NCBI GenBank assembly: GCA_013339895.1
Contig: JABACO010000002.1
Span: forward strand, 14,405,426-14,469,425
Length of the DNA: 64,000 nucleotides
Reading direction: 5' to 3'
Source: Ephydatia muelleri
Taxonomy: Eukaryota; Porifera; Demospongiae; Spongillida; Spongillidae
In this document: positions 1 to 10,920 of the stretch, in pieces
Position numbering within the stretch: position 1 is the first letter of the stretch
Layout of the letters: each line of letters opens with the position of its first letter
Notes under the pieces: model-generated
The model's input: only the letters and a program-made list of their open reading frames with translations
The model's database searches: none
What the model was told of the DNA's origin: nothing
Made by a program: the position numbers and the translations under genes

Positions 1-795
1 TGGATCCAGCACTCTGCTCAAAACTTGAATCTGATTGTGTGATGTAAGTGTGTGAGTTTCTTCTGCCGTGTATTAGTGATGACCTATACAATACACATGT
101 TAGAAAAACAGCTATCACTCAATATTGACTGAATGGGAGAGATGTTTATTATAGAAAGGGATTGAATAAAGCAGTGACCATTTTCGACAAGTATACACTA
201 CGTATTATTAAAGAATGAATGTACTTGTATCCTAGGTACTTTGTTGTCATGGTGATATCACATCTGGCATTGACCAAAGCAACTCGCTTGCCTGAAAAGT
301 TAAGCTCTCAAGTCGAGCTGCTCTTGAATCGTTTTCTTCGCAATGTGGATTTCAATCTTTTTTGCATGTGGATGGTAAAGGCTCGTTGGTACGTCTGGGT
401 TGATATATTCCCTCCTTTGAGTTTGGCGTACAGCCCTCTTCGCTACAACATCGCTGTGCCCAATAGACTCACTGTGCTTAGAGGCTGCTGTGATGAGACT
501 CCAAATAATAGTGAGTAAAGACGGTGAGAGGCACTGTCTAATCAAGCAGGGTTTACTGGATTACCTGATCTGCTTGCCATGGCACATTAGTGAAGGGCTT
601 GAGGCCCATAAGAGGGCGAAGCTGGTATTGGAGATGTTTGGTTCTCACATACCACTCCAACCTCCAAGTCTGAACAATATCGTGAGAGCAAAGCTGGCTT
701 CAACATGCTGTGGACTTGCAGAGGCAATGCGTTCAGACTGTCATCGATCAGTTGGCTGGCTTTTACCAGGAAACAGCCAGCAGCAGACCACATGA
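1..795 (+). pseudogene. UBL1: 3' part of a clade I UBL-ARM gene, frame broken
   Basis: The window opens inside exon 2 (1-43, ending at a GTAAGTG donor). Exon 3 runs from 236, after the acceptor tcctag, to the TGA at 793-795. The encoded sequence matches the armadillo-like C-terminal third of UBL7 and UBL2 and ends in the clade I tail NSQQQTT. Exon 3 is split: one extra A near 447 (cgctacaaca, where the other copies read cgctacaca) shifts the frame, so the first half is open in one frame and the second half in another. It could be a real lesion or a sequencing error. The rest of the gene would lie left of the window. Its 3' flank is the clade I downstream block, then MITE M1 and element E1. 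Confidence 0.7.
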
Positions 796-2175
796 GGGAG
801 ACATTCGGACAACTGTGCAGCTGGACAAGTAGCAAACTTGTGGTTATGTATAGGTACTTTCAGTACATCATGTGATTTATAAACACCTTGATTGTTCAAG
901 TGTAGAAGGCGAGAATTGAATGTGCAATGTTTTCTCCTTTCGATTCAACTACACATGATATTGTGGCACTTTATGTGATATCAAACATCGTTATTATGTA
1001 ATGCTAGGATCCGCGCATGCATGCATATTGTTAACACGGCAGATCAGCATTGTTTAGGTGTTGGGCAATTGATTAAACAGTTTTATAAAATTCAATCTGT
1101 TCATCAGATATTTATTAACGTGAGTTGGGCATGGTAATTGTGGGTGTAACACCTAGTTCTGACTTCTAATCACTGATTTTTACAGTATGTACTGTATTTA
1201 TGTATGCCAGTATAGGGCATCAGAAATCTGCTCATTACAAGGGTTGCAATGGGCATCATTCTTTATTGCCCTACATTTTGTGTCTGAATGTATGTATGTT
1301 CAAGCAAAGAAGGTAAAGAATAGTACGAAAATGGACAAAATGTTTGAGAAGATTGTAATGAAGCACGTGAAGAGCAGCATCATCAAGGGCATAAAATAAC
1401 TTGTCTGTCAGAGCAGATCGATCAGCATGAATTTGCTCCTCTCACGCCCACACAACAGTGAAAAAAGAAACATAATAACCAAACACCACTTTTGGCTTAA
1501 CGTATAACACAATTTTCTTAACAGCAAAGCTTTTACTGGTATAAATTTAACACTGTACCTGTAAGAAGAAATTTCAAGTGTTCCGCATGTGGCAGATGGC
1601 AAAAGCTTGGCGTTTATAGTTTCAAAAGATGATCTGTCGGGAATTGGTTCTGTCTGGATCCATTTTGATGAAACAAATTGGTCCTGGTGGCCAAGATGGA
1701 CGAAAATAAACAGTCCTCCCTTGCAACCCCCTCCATTGACTACCATACAACCCTAACCTAACCCTAAACCTAAGGAGAAGTCCAGTGAAATGGCCTCCTA
1801 AAACTGTGGCCTCCTGAGCTATTGCTGAAATGCGGTTGCCTGTGATTCATAAATAGGACTCATAGGGGGGAAGGGGGGGGGGGTGGGGGTGGGGGAGAAG
1901 AAGGCCTGAGTTTGTTTGTTTAAGACTCCTTGTACATTTACGGGAGCCAAACATTGCAAGGATATGGACAAACCAACAAGCCAGATCATTTAGTCCTTTT
2001 TGCATGATAGATCACACTAGGATCACCTATTAATAGACGAAAACAATGTTACACCCCTTAAGATGATGATGCCCCTGTGTTAAATCCCAAATACAAATGG
2101 AATCTAGAAGACCTAGTATATCTTTGCAGCCTACATGTAACACTATGCATGCACATAACACTATCCAATAATTAT
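796..2175. repeat. Clade I downstream block, copy 1
   Basis: About 1.4 kb that follows every clade I UBL-ARM gene here (also 14440-15810, and 57902-59281 inverted). It contains a telomere-like stretch at 1749-1774, a G-rich tract at 1866-1890 and short open stretches on the strand opposite to the UBL gene. One opposite-strand stretch, around 1270-1400, is shared with the contig C copy and could be an eroded exon, but I recognise no domain. No other gene is supported. Confidence 0.6.
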
Positions 2176-2466
2176 AAGTAAATAAAAACATTCTCTAACG
2201 AGAAAGTTGTTGGTATATAGGATTGACCAATGGTGGTGTAAAAAGCACAGAAACAAGAGTGACAGAAATTTGACTGGAAAATTGAAATAGGCCTATATTT
2301 AGCCCATTACTCAGGCATGTACTGTTACAACATTAGTGTGCTAAATATAGGCCTATTTCAATTTTCCAGTCAATTTCTGTCACTCTTGTTTCTGTGCTTT
2401 TTACACCACCATTGGTCAATCCTATATACCAACAACTTTCTCATTAGAGAATGTTTTTATTTACTT
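2176..2466. repeat. Palindromic MITE-like sequence M1
   Basis: An almost complete inverted repeat of about 290 bp. It opens aagtaaataaaaac, closes with the reverse complement, and has a short loop around 2310-2335. Internal arm motifs include gttggtatataggattgacc and ataggcctatattta. Two more copies, at 44081-44333 and 57610-57901, each lie at the 3' end of an E element, so it may be the E element terminus rather than an independent insertion. Confidence 0.8.
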
Positions 2467-4156
2467 GTTTCATAAGTTTTTTCCTCTGGCGTCTTTATAA
2501 GCGGTCACAAATTAATTTTAATGTTTTGAAGGGAGGGAGGTTAAAAAATTTACTAATAGAAATTATATGTATATGAGTTCTTAATGTTCTGTACGGTTCC
2601 ACCGTGTCCTCTTTGTCTCCCCCAGCCTCTTCTATGGCCGCGGCGGCCTGTTCTGGCCATGGGAGCCATGCGGGTTGGTGGTGGCAAGCGGCCAGGGGTG
2701 GGCAGCAGGCGAAAGTGGTGGTGGGGCACTGGTGCCAATACTGTGGCCGGTGGTGGGGCTGGGTGCAGGTAGCGGAGGGCGGTGCTCCTGCTTCTGCTGC
2801 TGGAGGTGGGGGCAGCTCTGCTGTTGGCGGTGGGTGGCAGCGGTGGGGGGCAGCTCTGCTCGGCAGGGGCAGTGCTGCAGCTGCTGCTGGCGGCAGACAG
2901 TAGGGGGGCAGCAATGTATCTAGCAGCGGTGGCTGCGTAAAGGGAAGAGGAGTTGAGGATGTACTTCGTCCTCCGACTAATGCATCTGCACCAATCTTAC
3001 TTACTGCTGCACGGGCAGATCTTGTAACAACCTTTTGAGCTAGCAATGGATGAGACTTACAAAAGGCATCATTTACTCTTCACTTAGAAGCTCACTATCC
3101 CTAAGAATAGCTTTTTCAAGTCCACCATTATACTCCATTAGTGCATGAGATTTGGGTTCATACAAGGAGTAGCTATATGGGAGAAGGATATGGTTGCAGT
3201 GCTCATACACAGTTTGCAGCTGTAGTACATCAGATAAGGAAGCCTTTTGTACATCAGATTAAGGATGACACCCCCAATATTCAATAGAACAGGTCACAAA
3301 GGAGAAAGGACTACATGTACTGTACACAACAGTTGGGTCACCATGCATTCTGTACATGTACATGTGAAGTGAATGGTTTTGTGGCAGATCCCTTCCTTAC
3401 ATGCGTGCTGTACACATGTTTGCATGCACATCTTCCTATAGCTTTTAATGCTAGTGCAATACAACATGCCATGACATACCTTTGGGTGTAGTGGTAGTTT
3501 CGGTGACCCCTGCGATACCGCTTCCTCCCTCGGCAGCACGTTTAGCCAATCGGACAGCGGGGTCATACCAATACCGATTCCTTTCAGATGCCTTAATGGC
3601 AGCTGAATTGTCCTCGTATTTCGGCCTTTTAGCAGCGCGGGTTCTCCTCGACGTCCTCTTGATATCGCTGCCTTTTAGCAGATTGCTAGATTCAATATCT
3701 GCGTTGTAGCTGTCGCGTACAGAGGCCTTCTTCTTTTCGGGATCGGCCTGTAGCGCGCATCGGGCTTTAGCCTTGTTTTGTTGTGATAAAATATCGTCTT
3801 GCTTTTGAAGGTATTCTGCTCGTTGCTTAGATCTCTCTTTCGATTACGCGAAGGCATTTAACTTCACTAGCCAAAGTATTAAACTGCAATAGGAACACCA
3901 AATAAATTTCGTGCAGGTCGGAGTATTTATACTGCATGCTGTAAAATAACTTCATTCATCAACAATAAACCAAATAAACTTCTGCAATAAAACTTCATAT
4001 CCTATACAGAACTTGCTACCGCATGAGGTTACTTCTCCTGTAGGGTCGTTAAATATGACCGTAAAGGGCACCATGCAGGTGAAGTCCAAAGATATTGGTG
4101 CTAGTGTGCCGATGTCTTCAAAAAACGGACGTTCGTAGCTCGAGTTATAACCTTCC
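2467..4156 (-). mobile_element. E1: repeat element with basic-repeat exon and Pro/Ala-rich exon
   Basis: Reads on the minus strand. A TATA box (3924-3931) lies 67 bp before the ATG at 3855-3857. Exon 1 (3481-3857) starts MPSRN and is rich in Lys, Arg and Glu. It has one copy of each 15-residue repeat type (YKADPEKKKASVRDS-like and YQEDVEENRAAKRQR-like) and ends in a Thr-rich stretch at a gtatgtcatg donor. The downstream part (about 3150-2500) encodes a conserved helical stretch containing SHALMEYNGGLEKAIL, shared with E4, and then a Pro/Ala-rich tail. The frame is interrupted in places. From memory it resembles the N-terminal part of repeat-rich element proteins abundant in demosponges. I assign no function. 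Confidence 0.55.
3924..3931 (-). promoter_or_regulatory. TATA box of E1
   Basis: TATAAATA on the minus strand inside a block conserved with E3 (tataaatactccgacctgca in E3), 67 bp upstream of the MPSRN start codon. The match between copies and the fixed spacing support a core promoter. Confidence 0.6.
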
Positions 4157-4327
4157 TAAAGAGGAGGAGGAGGAAGGACTAAGAAGAAGAGAGAAGAAGA
4201 AGAGAAGAAGAAGAATGAAGAAGAAGAAGAAGAAGAGAAGAAGAAGAAGAAGAGAAGAAGAAGAAGGAAGAATAAGAAAAGAAGAAGCGAAGAAGAAGAA
4301 GAATAAGAAGAAGAAGAAGAAGAAGAA
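4157..4327. repeat. GAA/GAG triplet tract at the 5' end of E1
   Basis: About 170 bp of agaagaag/gaggagg sequence. E2 and E3 have only a short cgtcgtcttcttc tract at the same place, next to the conserved aggaaggtataactcgagct motif, so the tract has expanded in this copy. Long Lys/Glu or Ser/Leu reading frames across it are low-complexity artefacts. Confidence 0.85.
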
Positions 4328-6189
4328 ACCATAGATTATTAAGACAACTGTGACAGGGATGCATATTACAACTAAAACCTAAATTTCTAAATATTTGAAC
4401 CGTTGAGTATCGGGAGTTTAAAAGTTTTGATTTTAAAAGCGAAAACCAAGTAAAATTATAATAAGGCAACTGGGAATGAGGGGAGGGGATAGAATTTAGT
4501 CTGAATCGTACAAGGTAGTAAAATTCCAAACAAGTTTGAGCATTCGGCCATTTGAAGTTTAGAAGTTTAGATATTTATATGCGCGGTGAAGTATATTCCA
4601 AACGACTAAACTTGCGGTGCAGTAATTAGAGGTTTGCATGAATTTCGTGATATAAAATCATATTCCAATGATTTTGACTGATTGGGACGTGGAGTGCTCT
4701 AAAGGTACACGGACCCTAAAGGTACACGGACCTTTAAGGCTTGGAGGATTGAAATGATCACAAATTACAAATGGCACAAATATAATTATGTGTATCCGGA
4801 TATGAAGTTATGCTCTGAATTAAAATGTTTTCCATTTTTAAGCTGGGATTTAAAACAAATTCTAGTGTAGATATGTTTGAAATTTCAAACTAGGATCCGA
4901 AACAGCCTATGGTAATTAATTGCTGTAGACCTTAATTTTGCTAATTCTTGCCAAACCAAGGAAAAATAAATGCGTTCTTACTGGAACTACAGTATTTCAA
5001 AACCTCTTAACTGGAATATCATGATTATAAATCAATTCAAGTCCCAGCTAAATGTTTTGAAATTTCAAGTTCGGATTTTTTGCCTTATATACAAATTGTA
5101 AGTTGTCTAACTTACTTGAGATTGTCTAGATCAAATTATGTTAACAAAGCCAATCTTCAAATGAAGCTTGAAATTACTGCGACTGTAACATATAGCATAC
5201 GACAGTTAATATGAATGTAGGTAGATTTCTGTCAGATATATTCTACTACCTTTCTGATTCACAGCAATATCTATCTTTATCCTGCCAACTGTATAAGTAT
5301 AATATTCAATGACCATTTGAAAATTTCAAATAACATTTGACCCTTACAAACAGCGCTCATTATGAACTTATTCTTTTTCTATCACAGAGTAAAGAATCTG
5401 AAGTGGATGATAGTGATGTGATTTTGATATTCAGCTAGGAAGTTTTGTGGCTTTGGAACTCGATGAATTCAAGGAGGAACTGCCACAAATTGCTGGCTAT
5501 CGATGATGATTCTATTACTCTGGGGTGGTGGGTGGGAACATATACTGGCACATGGGCTCCATGGATAGTTAAATCTGTGGAACAAACGATATCTGTGAGT
5601 TCATGTACGATATTCTGTATGATTTGTGAATGTGATATGAAGTTTATTCAAACATGTTATCCTCTGATTATTTTAAATAGTAGTATGCAATATTGATGTA
5701 TTTTTTACTGTTGACTCTGAAGTGTTATTGATGTATAACATAATTTTGTTACACTATTTTGCATAAACTAGAACCCCGATCATAAGCACATGACATTTCT
5801 TTTGAATGAATTTTAAATTTTATATACTTGAAAATGCTCCATGTGTATTGAACAGGGATGGGTAATTTAAATCCGACAAGATTTATGTGATTTGTTTGAA
5901 TGAAATAGACCCTTTGGATTCAAAAATCAGGAATTGGAAATTCCACGGTGAAATTGGAAGTGGTTGGTATTCGTTGGCTCATGAGACTAATTGGAACACG
6001 TGGTTGCATGATCCACATAACGGTCAAAGGCTGCAAAAGAGACTTCCATCATTTGTAGGTACTCCAGAGTGGACTCTGCTTTCTTTGCTATAAAATGAAT
6101 TTTGTAAATGTCGCTTGTTCCAGACCCTGATTTGGCCACATTGCCAGAAAGTTTTATAGTGAGATCTGCCTTTTCCACAAGCATTTCAT
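4328..6189. other. AT-rich stretch with unassigned coding-like fragments
   Basis: About 1.9 kb of AT-rich DNA not repeated elsewhere in the window. Two pieces look weakly coding. On the plus strand around 5440-5600 one frame reads LGWWVGTYTGTWAPW, preceded in another frame by DEFKEELPQIAGYR. On the minus strand 6184-5987 reads VEKADLTIKLSGNVAKSGSG and onward. Neither has clear splice partners or a domain I recognise. They may be decayed transposase or host exons; the adjacent hAT remnant makes the first more likely. Confidence 0.35.
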
Positions 6190-6785
6190 CAAGAGATTGC
6201 GCTTTGGAAAACCATGTGGAATAATTCCCCTATTAAAACCAAACTCTCTTGTCACAACCATAGCAGACAGAAATGCACCCCTACCATGTTACCAAAGAAT
6301 TCTTCCAGACCCTTTGAAACATTACATCAAGTTCACGGCTTCATTTAATATAGCTGAAACCCCCTTTCCTGCTCTAACATTCCTCTGCTGCCTGATTTTG
6401 GAAAATTCTACTTTAGTTAAACAAAAAATATTCCGGCGTTAATCGGTTAAGCTACTGCTATTGACCTGTGTAACATCAAGTGGAGTGGAAAGAGCTCATT
6501 TACCTTTGAGATTTATTTTAAATGTCTATCGCAGCACTATGGGAGAAGACAGATTTAATGCGTTAATGTTATTGTATGTGCAAAAAGATTGAACTTAATA
6601 TTGATGCTATCATTTGCAGCTATAGTCGAAAATACCCTCGGAGGATGCTTCTAATCGACATGTGAAGTGTGACTGTTATAGATATCTATAATCATTTGTA
6701 TCAGTGAAAGTATAATTTAATTTCCAAAAGTGCAAATACAAAAACCCAGTGACTAGGGTTGTGGGGCGGGGATGATGGTGCTTAC

Positions 6786-7390
6786 TAGTCTGGGGACCCT
6801 AGCATGATGTAGGGTCTGGAACCACACGTATACCAAACTTAGTTTTTTGTATGTTTATATGATATTCATCATCCGCAAAACCGCGTTCTCACGTGAATCG
6901 AATCAACAACCCATATCACACTAATCTGGGGACCAGTATGCGTGCAGAAGACAAGCCAAGAAAGCTGCCAGGGGCGGATCCAGGAATTTAGGAAGGGGGG
7001 GCACAGGAAGGGGGTGGGTGCGGGAGGGGGATGTGCCCCCTCCCGCGCGAAGCGCGGTAGCTTTGAGCAATATAGCAATACTGACACACATTCATAATGA
7101 AAAATTAGCACTTATCGCTTAATACAAAAGCATGAAAGTACGTGTACTACTAATACTAGTATGTAGCTAGTTTATGCATTTTGTCATACAGTGAGGCGAA
7201 GAGCCTTCGTGGTCGCTTTTGAATGAAGATTTCTACAACTGTCTCATTGGTGTGCGCAAGCTATAAGCGGTGGCGAAGCGTTAATACTTCTTTCATACGC
7301 TACATCCATTTACATCAGCAGTTACACGGTACGATTACGTAACATGAATTTATAATTAGATGAACGGAAAGGGGGGGGCACGTGCCCCCG

Positions 7391-7422
<32 letters not shown>

Positions 7423-7699
7423 CTAGATCCGCCCCTGAAGCTAGCTGTCAGCATGAGCGCTAGCATCTCTGAACCTGGGACGATCGGCGCCTCTATAGCT
7501 TCTCCACCTTCAGTCACGGTAGGACTAGCGCTTATGCTGACAACTTTCTTGGCTTGTCCTCTACACGATACTGGTCCCCCAGATTAGTGTTGATTCGATT
7601 CACGGTTTTGCGGACGATGAATATCATATAAACATACAATATCAACAAAAACTATACGCGTGGTTCCAGACCCTACATCATGCTAGGGTCCCCAGACTA
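6786..7699. mobile_element. Mutator-like MITE with long terminal inverted repeats
   Basis: Begins TAGTCTGGGGACC and ends with its reverse complement. The arms stay complementary for well over 100 bp and lead to an inner stem (gcatgagcgctag / ctagcgcttatgc). It is flanked by a 9-bp direct repeat ggtgcttac (6777-6785 and 7700-7708). The inverted copy of the locus in contig C (near 63455) has the uninterrupted target with a single ggtgcttac. A 9-bp target duplication and long inverted repeats are typical of the Mutator superfamily. There is no transposase, so it is non-autonomous. A second element has inserted in its left arm. Confidence 0.75.
6969..7437. mobile_element. hAT-type MITE nested in the Mutator-like MITE
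   Basis: Starts CAGGGGCGGATCCAG and ends ctagatccgcccctg, a classic hAT-like terminal inverted repeat. The flanking 8-mers aaagctgc (6961-6968) and aagctagc (7438-7445) look like a decayed 8-bp target duplication. It interrupts the left arm of the surrounding palindrome: the right arm reads aagaaagttgtcagc (on its reverse complement) without the break. It carries a poly-C run of about 30 near its right end. Confidence 0.65.
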
Positions 7700-7803
7700 G
7701 GTGCTTACTGCGCTTTCCAAGACACCCTGGCAAGTTTGGAGGGGCACGCCCCCATTCCCATCCCTATATACCCCCCTAACACAAAATCCTGTATCCGCCC
7801 CTG

Positions 7804-7986
7804 ATTGCAGGTTAGTATACGTCTTCATGTATAACGGTGCCACATCTCCTATCAGCTTCTATAAATAATGCGCACCGCATCTTCTATCAGCTTTTATAAT
7901 GAAGATAACATTCAAATCATGAATAATGCGCACAGCACGCACTACTAAATACATGTAGCTATGGAATCCAACCACACACGCTATAG
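7804..7986. other. Spacer shared by both arms
   Basis: Contains a short repeated phrase (tataacggtgcc / tataaataatgcgcac, atcttctatcagctt twice). The same sequence is inverted at 63200-63375. No gene seen. Confidence 0.5.
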
Positions 7987-8247
7987 TTGTCAGAACTTTG
8001 CACGATATGTGGGTGCAAATTGCATGAAAAGATCAAAGCAAAGGGCAAAGCTCTAAAACCACAGCCATCATACAGCTGCTGCACGCATGCTGACAGCCTT
8101 CTTGTGGCATTTGGCATCAGTGTGGCGAGTGATGTAAAGGAGACCCACCCACAACAGTTTCGGAATGACAGAATCAATACAAGTGCTATGCGCAGCCATA
8201 TTGGTGCAAGCACACTTGCAAGGTGCATTTATGAGTGTGAACTTTGA
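7987..8247 (+). CDS. Unassigned cysteine-containing ORF, contig A copy
   Basis: An 86-codon open frame starting MSELCTICGCKLHEKIK. It shows a C-x-x-C-G knuckle, a later CCTHAD, and THPQQF about 25 residues on. The spacing is reminiscent of N-terminal zinc-binding modules found on many invertebrate proteins, some transposon-borne, but I cannot assign a family. The contig C copy (62753-63010, minus) keeps the frame, with a few substitutions (CIYECEL against YMYECEL), which suggests coding constraint before or after duplication. No splice partner was identified. Seven bp downstream of its stop the contig A copy is interrupted by a Ginger-like element. Confidence 0.4.
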   Translation: MSELCTICGCKLHEKIKAKGKALKPQPSYSCCTHADSLLVAFGISVASDVKETHPQQFRNDRINTSAMRSHIGASTLARCIYECEL

Positions 8248-8253
8248 TGTACC

Positions 8254-10920
8254 TGTATATATGTTCCGTACCGATGATCAATTTGTCCCGTTGATCAACG
8301 GGATGCAGGTTGATCAACCGGCCACCCGGTTGATCAATCGGGTACTCGGTTATTCAAGCGGGTACCCGGTTGCGTTATAACTATCCGGTTGTCTAACGGG
8401 ACAATATAGTTTACCCGGTTGTTCAACGGGACTTACCCGGTTGTTCAATGGGTTATCTAACGGCGCTTACCCGACTGTTCAACGGGACTAACCCGACTGT
8501 TCAATGGGTTATCCGTATAACAGCATAGTTTACCCGGCTGTTCAGCAGGACTTATACCCGGTTAAGTTGTTCAATGGGTGCCTGAATATTAGTGTATAAA
8601 TTGCATATTGAGGCGACCATATGGAAACAAAAACTACACTCCCTCACCTCCCAGTCCATGAGTTATAATTCATGAGTGTCAATGCATCATGAAACAAATA
8701 CAACACTAAGAATGCTATCACGGTATTACCAGCACACGACTGACAGTTCCAGACAAGTTTTTTGTTATGAATGAATTTTGAGGGAAGAGACACATAGGAC
8801 TTATGAAACCATTCTTTACAGGAGAAACATTGTATCATGGTGCCTTCAGCAATGAGACGGCAAATACAATAAATAGAAATGGTTTCGGTGACCATGGGTT
8901 GGGAACAATGACATGTGTCCAATTTCAAAGCAGTTGATAACGTGCTGCCTCATTCATGCCGTGGTACTGACATGCTCTCCAACTCTAACTCACAAACTGT
9001 GTGCATCTTCGAAAACATATCCTGCATCTTTAATGCAGTTTTCATATAGTTCATGTCTGCTTTCTCTCGTACAAGTCTGTGCTTCTCAATTGTTGCGAGT
9101 TGTTTTTGTCTCCCTACAAATTGATCTTCAGTTTTTGCTTCAGGTCCAACATGTGAAGTGTTTTATCCTTCTCTTCTGTTTCAGACTCAGAGTTGCAACA
9201 TCTAGTCACACCGTCACATAGGTTTGAATCAATGCTGGTCACATCCTGGGAATTGTTAAAGATAGTATGGGAACAGGAACTGTGTTGGATGACATCACTC
9301 AAAGTTGGTGAACTGTCAAACATGCTTTCTTTGACAAATGGGGGACTGTGATGGATATTATCAAGGACAGTTGGGGCACTGTCATAGATGCTATTATGGA
9401 TGGATGGGGCGCTGTGTTGGACACTGTATGGAAACTGTCATGGGTGCTATCAAGGGAGCTGTGTTGGATAGTAGTTGCAGAATTGTGTTGGAGAGTCAGT
9501 TCAACAGTAGTACGATCCACATCAGATGTGTCCTGGGCACTCTCCATCTCACCAGTTAATTCAAGATCCTCTTCATTGATGAGTCCCTTAAGCCTTGCAT
9601 CTGGTACCACAACTGATCTTGGTGGTTGCCCAAGCACAAGTTCAAATGGAGTGTGCTTTGTTGGGCGATGCACTTGAGCATTGATTGTATCTACATAATC
9701 ATAATTATAACTATACACACTGTATATAATGCATCAACATGCTTATATACATTTGTAAGGCAGAACTTACAGACAATATGTGGTAGCCAGTGAGTCCAGG
9801 GAGGAGCTGACTCTGCAATTCTGGAACTTTCCAGTGTATATAGTGAGCTTGTTCCATCAGGCCTTGCGATTGAGGATGTCGCGGCCGACCACTCACTAGC
9901 TGTACAGCTCTTGGCCAAGTGGCTAGAACGTCCTCAATCAAATGATTCACAAATTCTCTCCCATTGTCACTATGCAGGATAGTAGGGAGACCAAATATAG
10001 GGAAAATCCATGCATGCACTTCTTTGGCAGTCTTCTGGGGTAGTGGATATGCTAAATTGAACTTTGACCAATGGTCAACAATATGCAAGATCTACTTATT
10101 GCCATCATGAGGCAAGTGCCTCGTCTCAATCAGATCAATCTGTAAAGTGGATAACAAAAAATTTTGGGCAGAAAAATATACTGACCCGTACACGTGTAAA
10201 GAATCCATTTGCCACTATAGGCCTCAGTGGAGGTATTGTTTTTTGAGGCACACGAAGACTGCAAGTTTCACAGAGATTAATGAAATGCTCTACCACACTT
10301 CTAGGAACATGCGAGTACAAAGATTGAACCTAGACAATTAGAATCACCTGCATGCATGTAAGCATAAGGAACATTTAAAACGTGCAAACCTTGGCAAATG
10401 TTATTTTTGAGCCCGCATGTAGACAGACTTTTGAGTGAACCTGCTCCAATATGCTATAAAACTGTTGCAACTCTGCGAGAAGCTTTCATCAATCATTTAA
10501 ATCAGTTCTGTATAGCGAGGTATAAATATATGACTTCATGCGACACCGTATACGTTGAATGAAATCTTACCTGCTTTTCTTCCTTCAAAGAGACAACTAG
10601 TACATCACGAATGCCTGCCGATGGCATATCAGTAGAGCAATACCACCCTTTTTGACGAAATGTCGAAATGAGGCATCTGGATCTTGTTTTCCTTTCAAGT
10701 GATCGACGATTCGTTTGGCAAAGTCCTGCCGTCTCCTGGAACGCTTCCCTCCAATAGGAAACAAGGAATCTACATACTCTCCAAAGATCTTGCAGCTGGC
10801 GCTCTCTTATCCATGATCGGCGTGTTCACACTTTATTGAGCATGCGCAATACTTTTTTTTTTTTTAATCCGGTTGATCAACCGGATAATTGTATTGCATC
10901 CGGACAGAACATATACATCA
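8254..10920 (-). mobile_element. Ginger/KRBA2-like integrase element with PHD finger, fossil
   Basis: Parts in order on the minus strand are an H2C2-type region (about 10320-10190, containing NLCETCSLRVPQKT), a gypsy-like integrase core (about 10090-9700, containing LHSDNGREF and GRPRHPQSQGLMEQ), a C-terminal extension with a degenerate repeated segment (9720-9300), and a PHD finger (about 8900-8720, CICR...CFSCKEWFH). Integrase followed by a PHD finger is the Ginger1 / KRBA2-like layout. The ends are imperfect inverted repeats (TGTATATATGTTCCG at 8254; the reverse complement of gaacatatacatca at 10920). The inner left end holds many short ccggttgttcaacggg palindromes. It is broken in several places. 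The inverted copy of this locus in contig C lacks it, so the insertion is younger than the split of the arms. Confidence 0.7.
8270..8580. repeat. Subterminal short palindromes of the Ginger-like element
   Basis: At least ten variants of cccggttgttcaacggg or gttgatcaac occur in 300 bp, and one copy (ccggttgatcaaccgg, 10869-10884) lies inside the other end. Clusters of short subterminal motifs are usual transposase-binding sites, so this is probably the recognition region. Confidence 0.7.

Larger units (their letters stand above)
6190..7803 (+). mobile_element. hAT transposon 3' part with transposase C-terminus (contig A copy)
   Basis: The plus-strand frame around 6465-6670 reads LLTCVTSSGVERAH, then YRSTMGEDRFNALMLLYVQKD and YSRKYPRRMLLIDM. 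This is the C-terminal dimerisation region of hAT transposases (Ser-x-x-Glu-Arg motif, then RSTMG-E-R-NAL). A stop or shift follows VQKD here, while the contig C copy reads on through KDIELNIDAII. The 3' end of the element is the hAT-type terminus ccgcccctg at 7795-7803. The catalytic core is not visible, so it is a remnant. A Mutator-like MITE (6786-7699) has inserted into its 3' non-coding part. The same remnant is inverted at 63376-64000. Confidence 0.6.
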
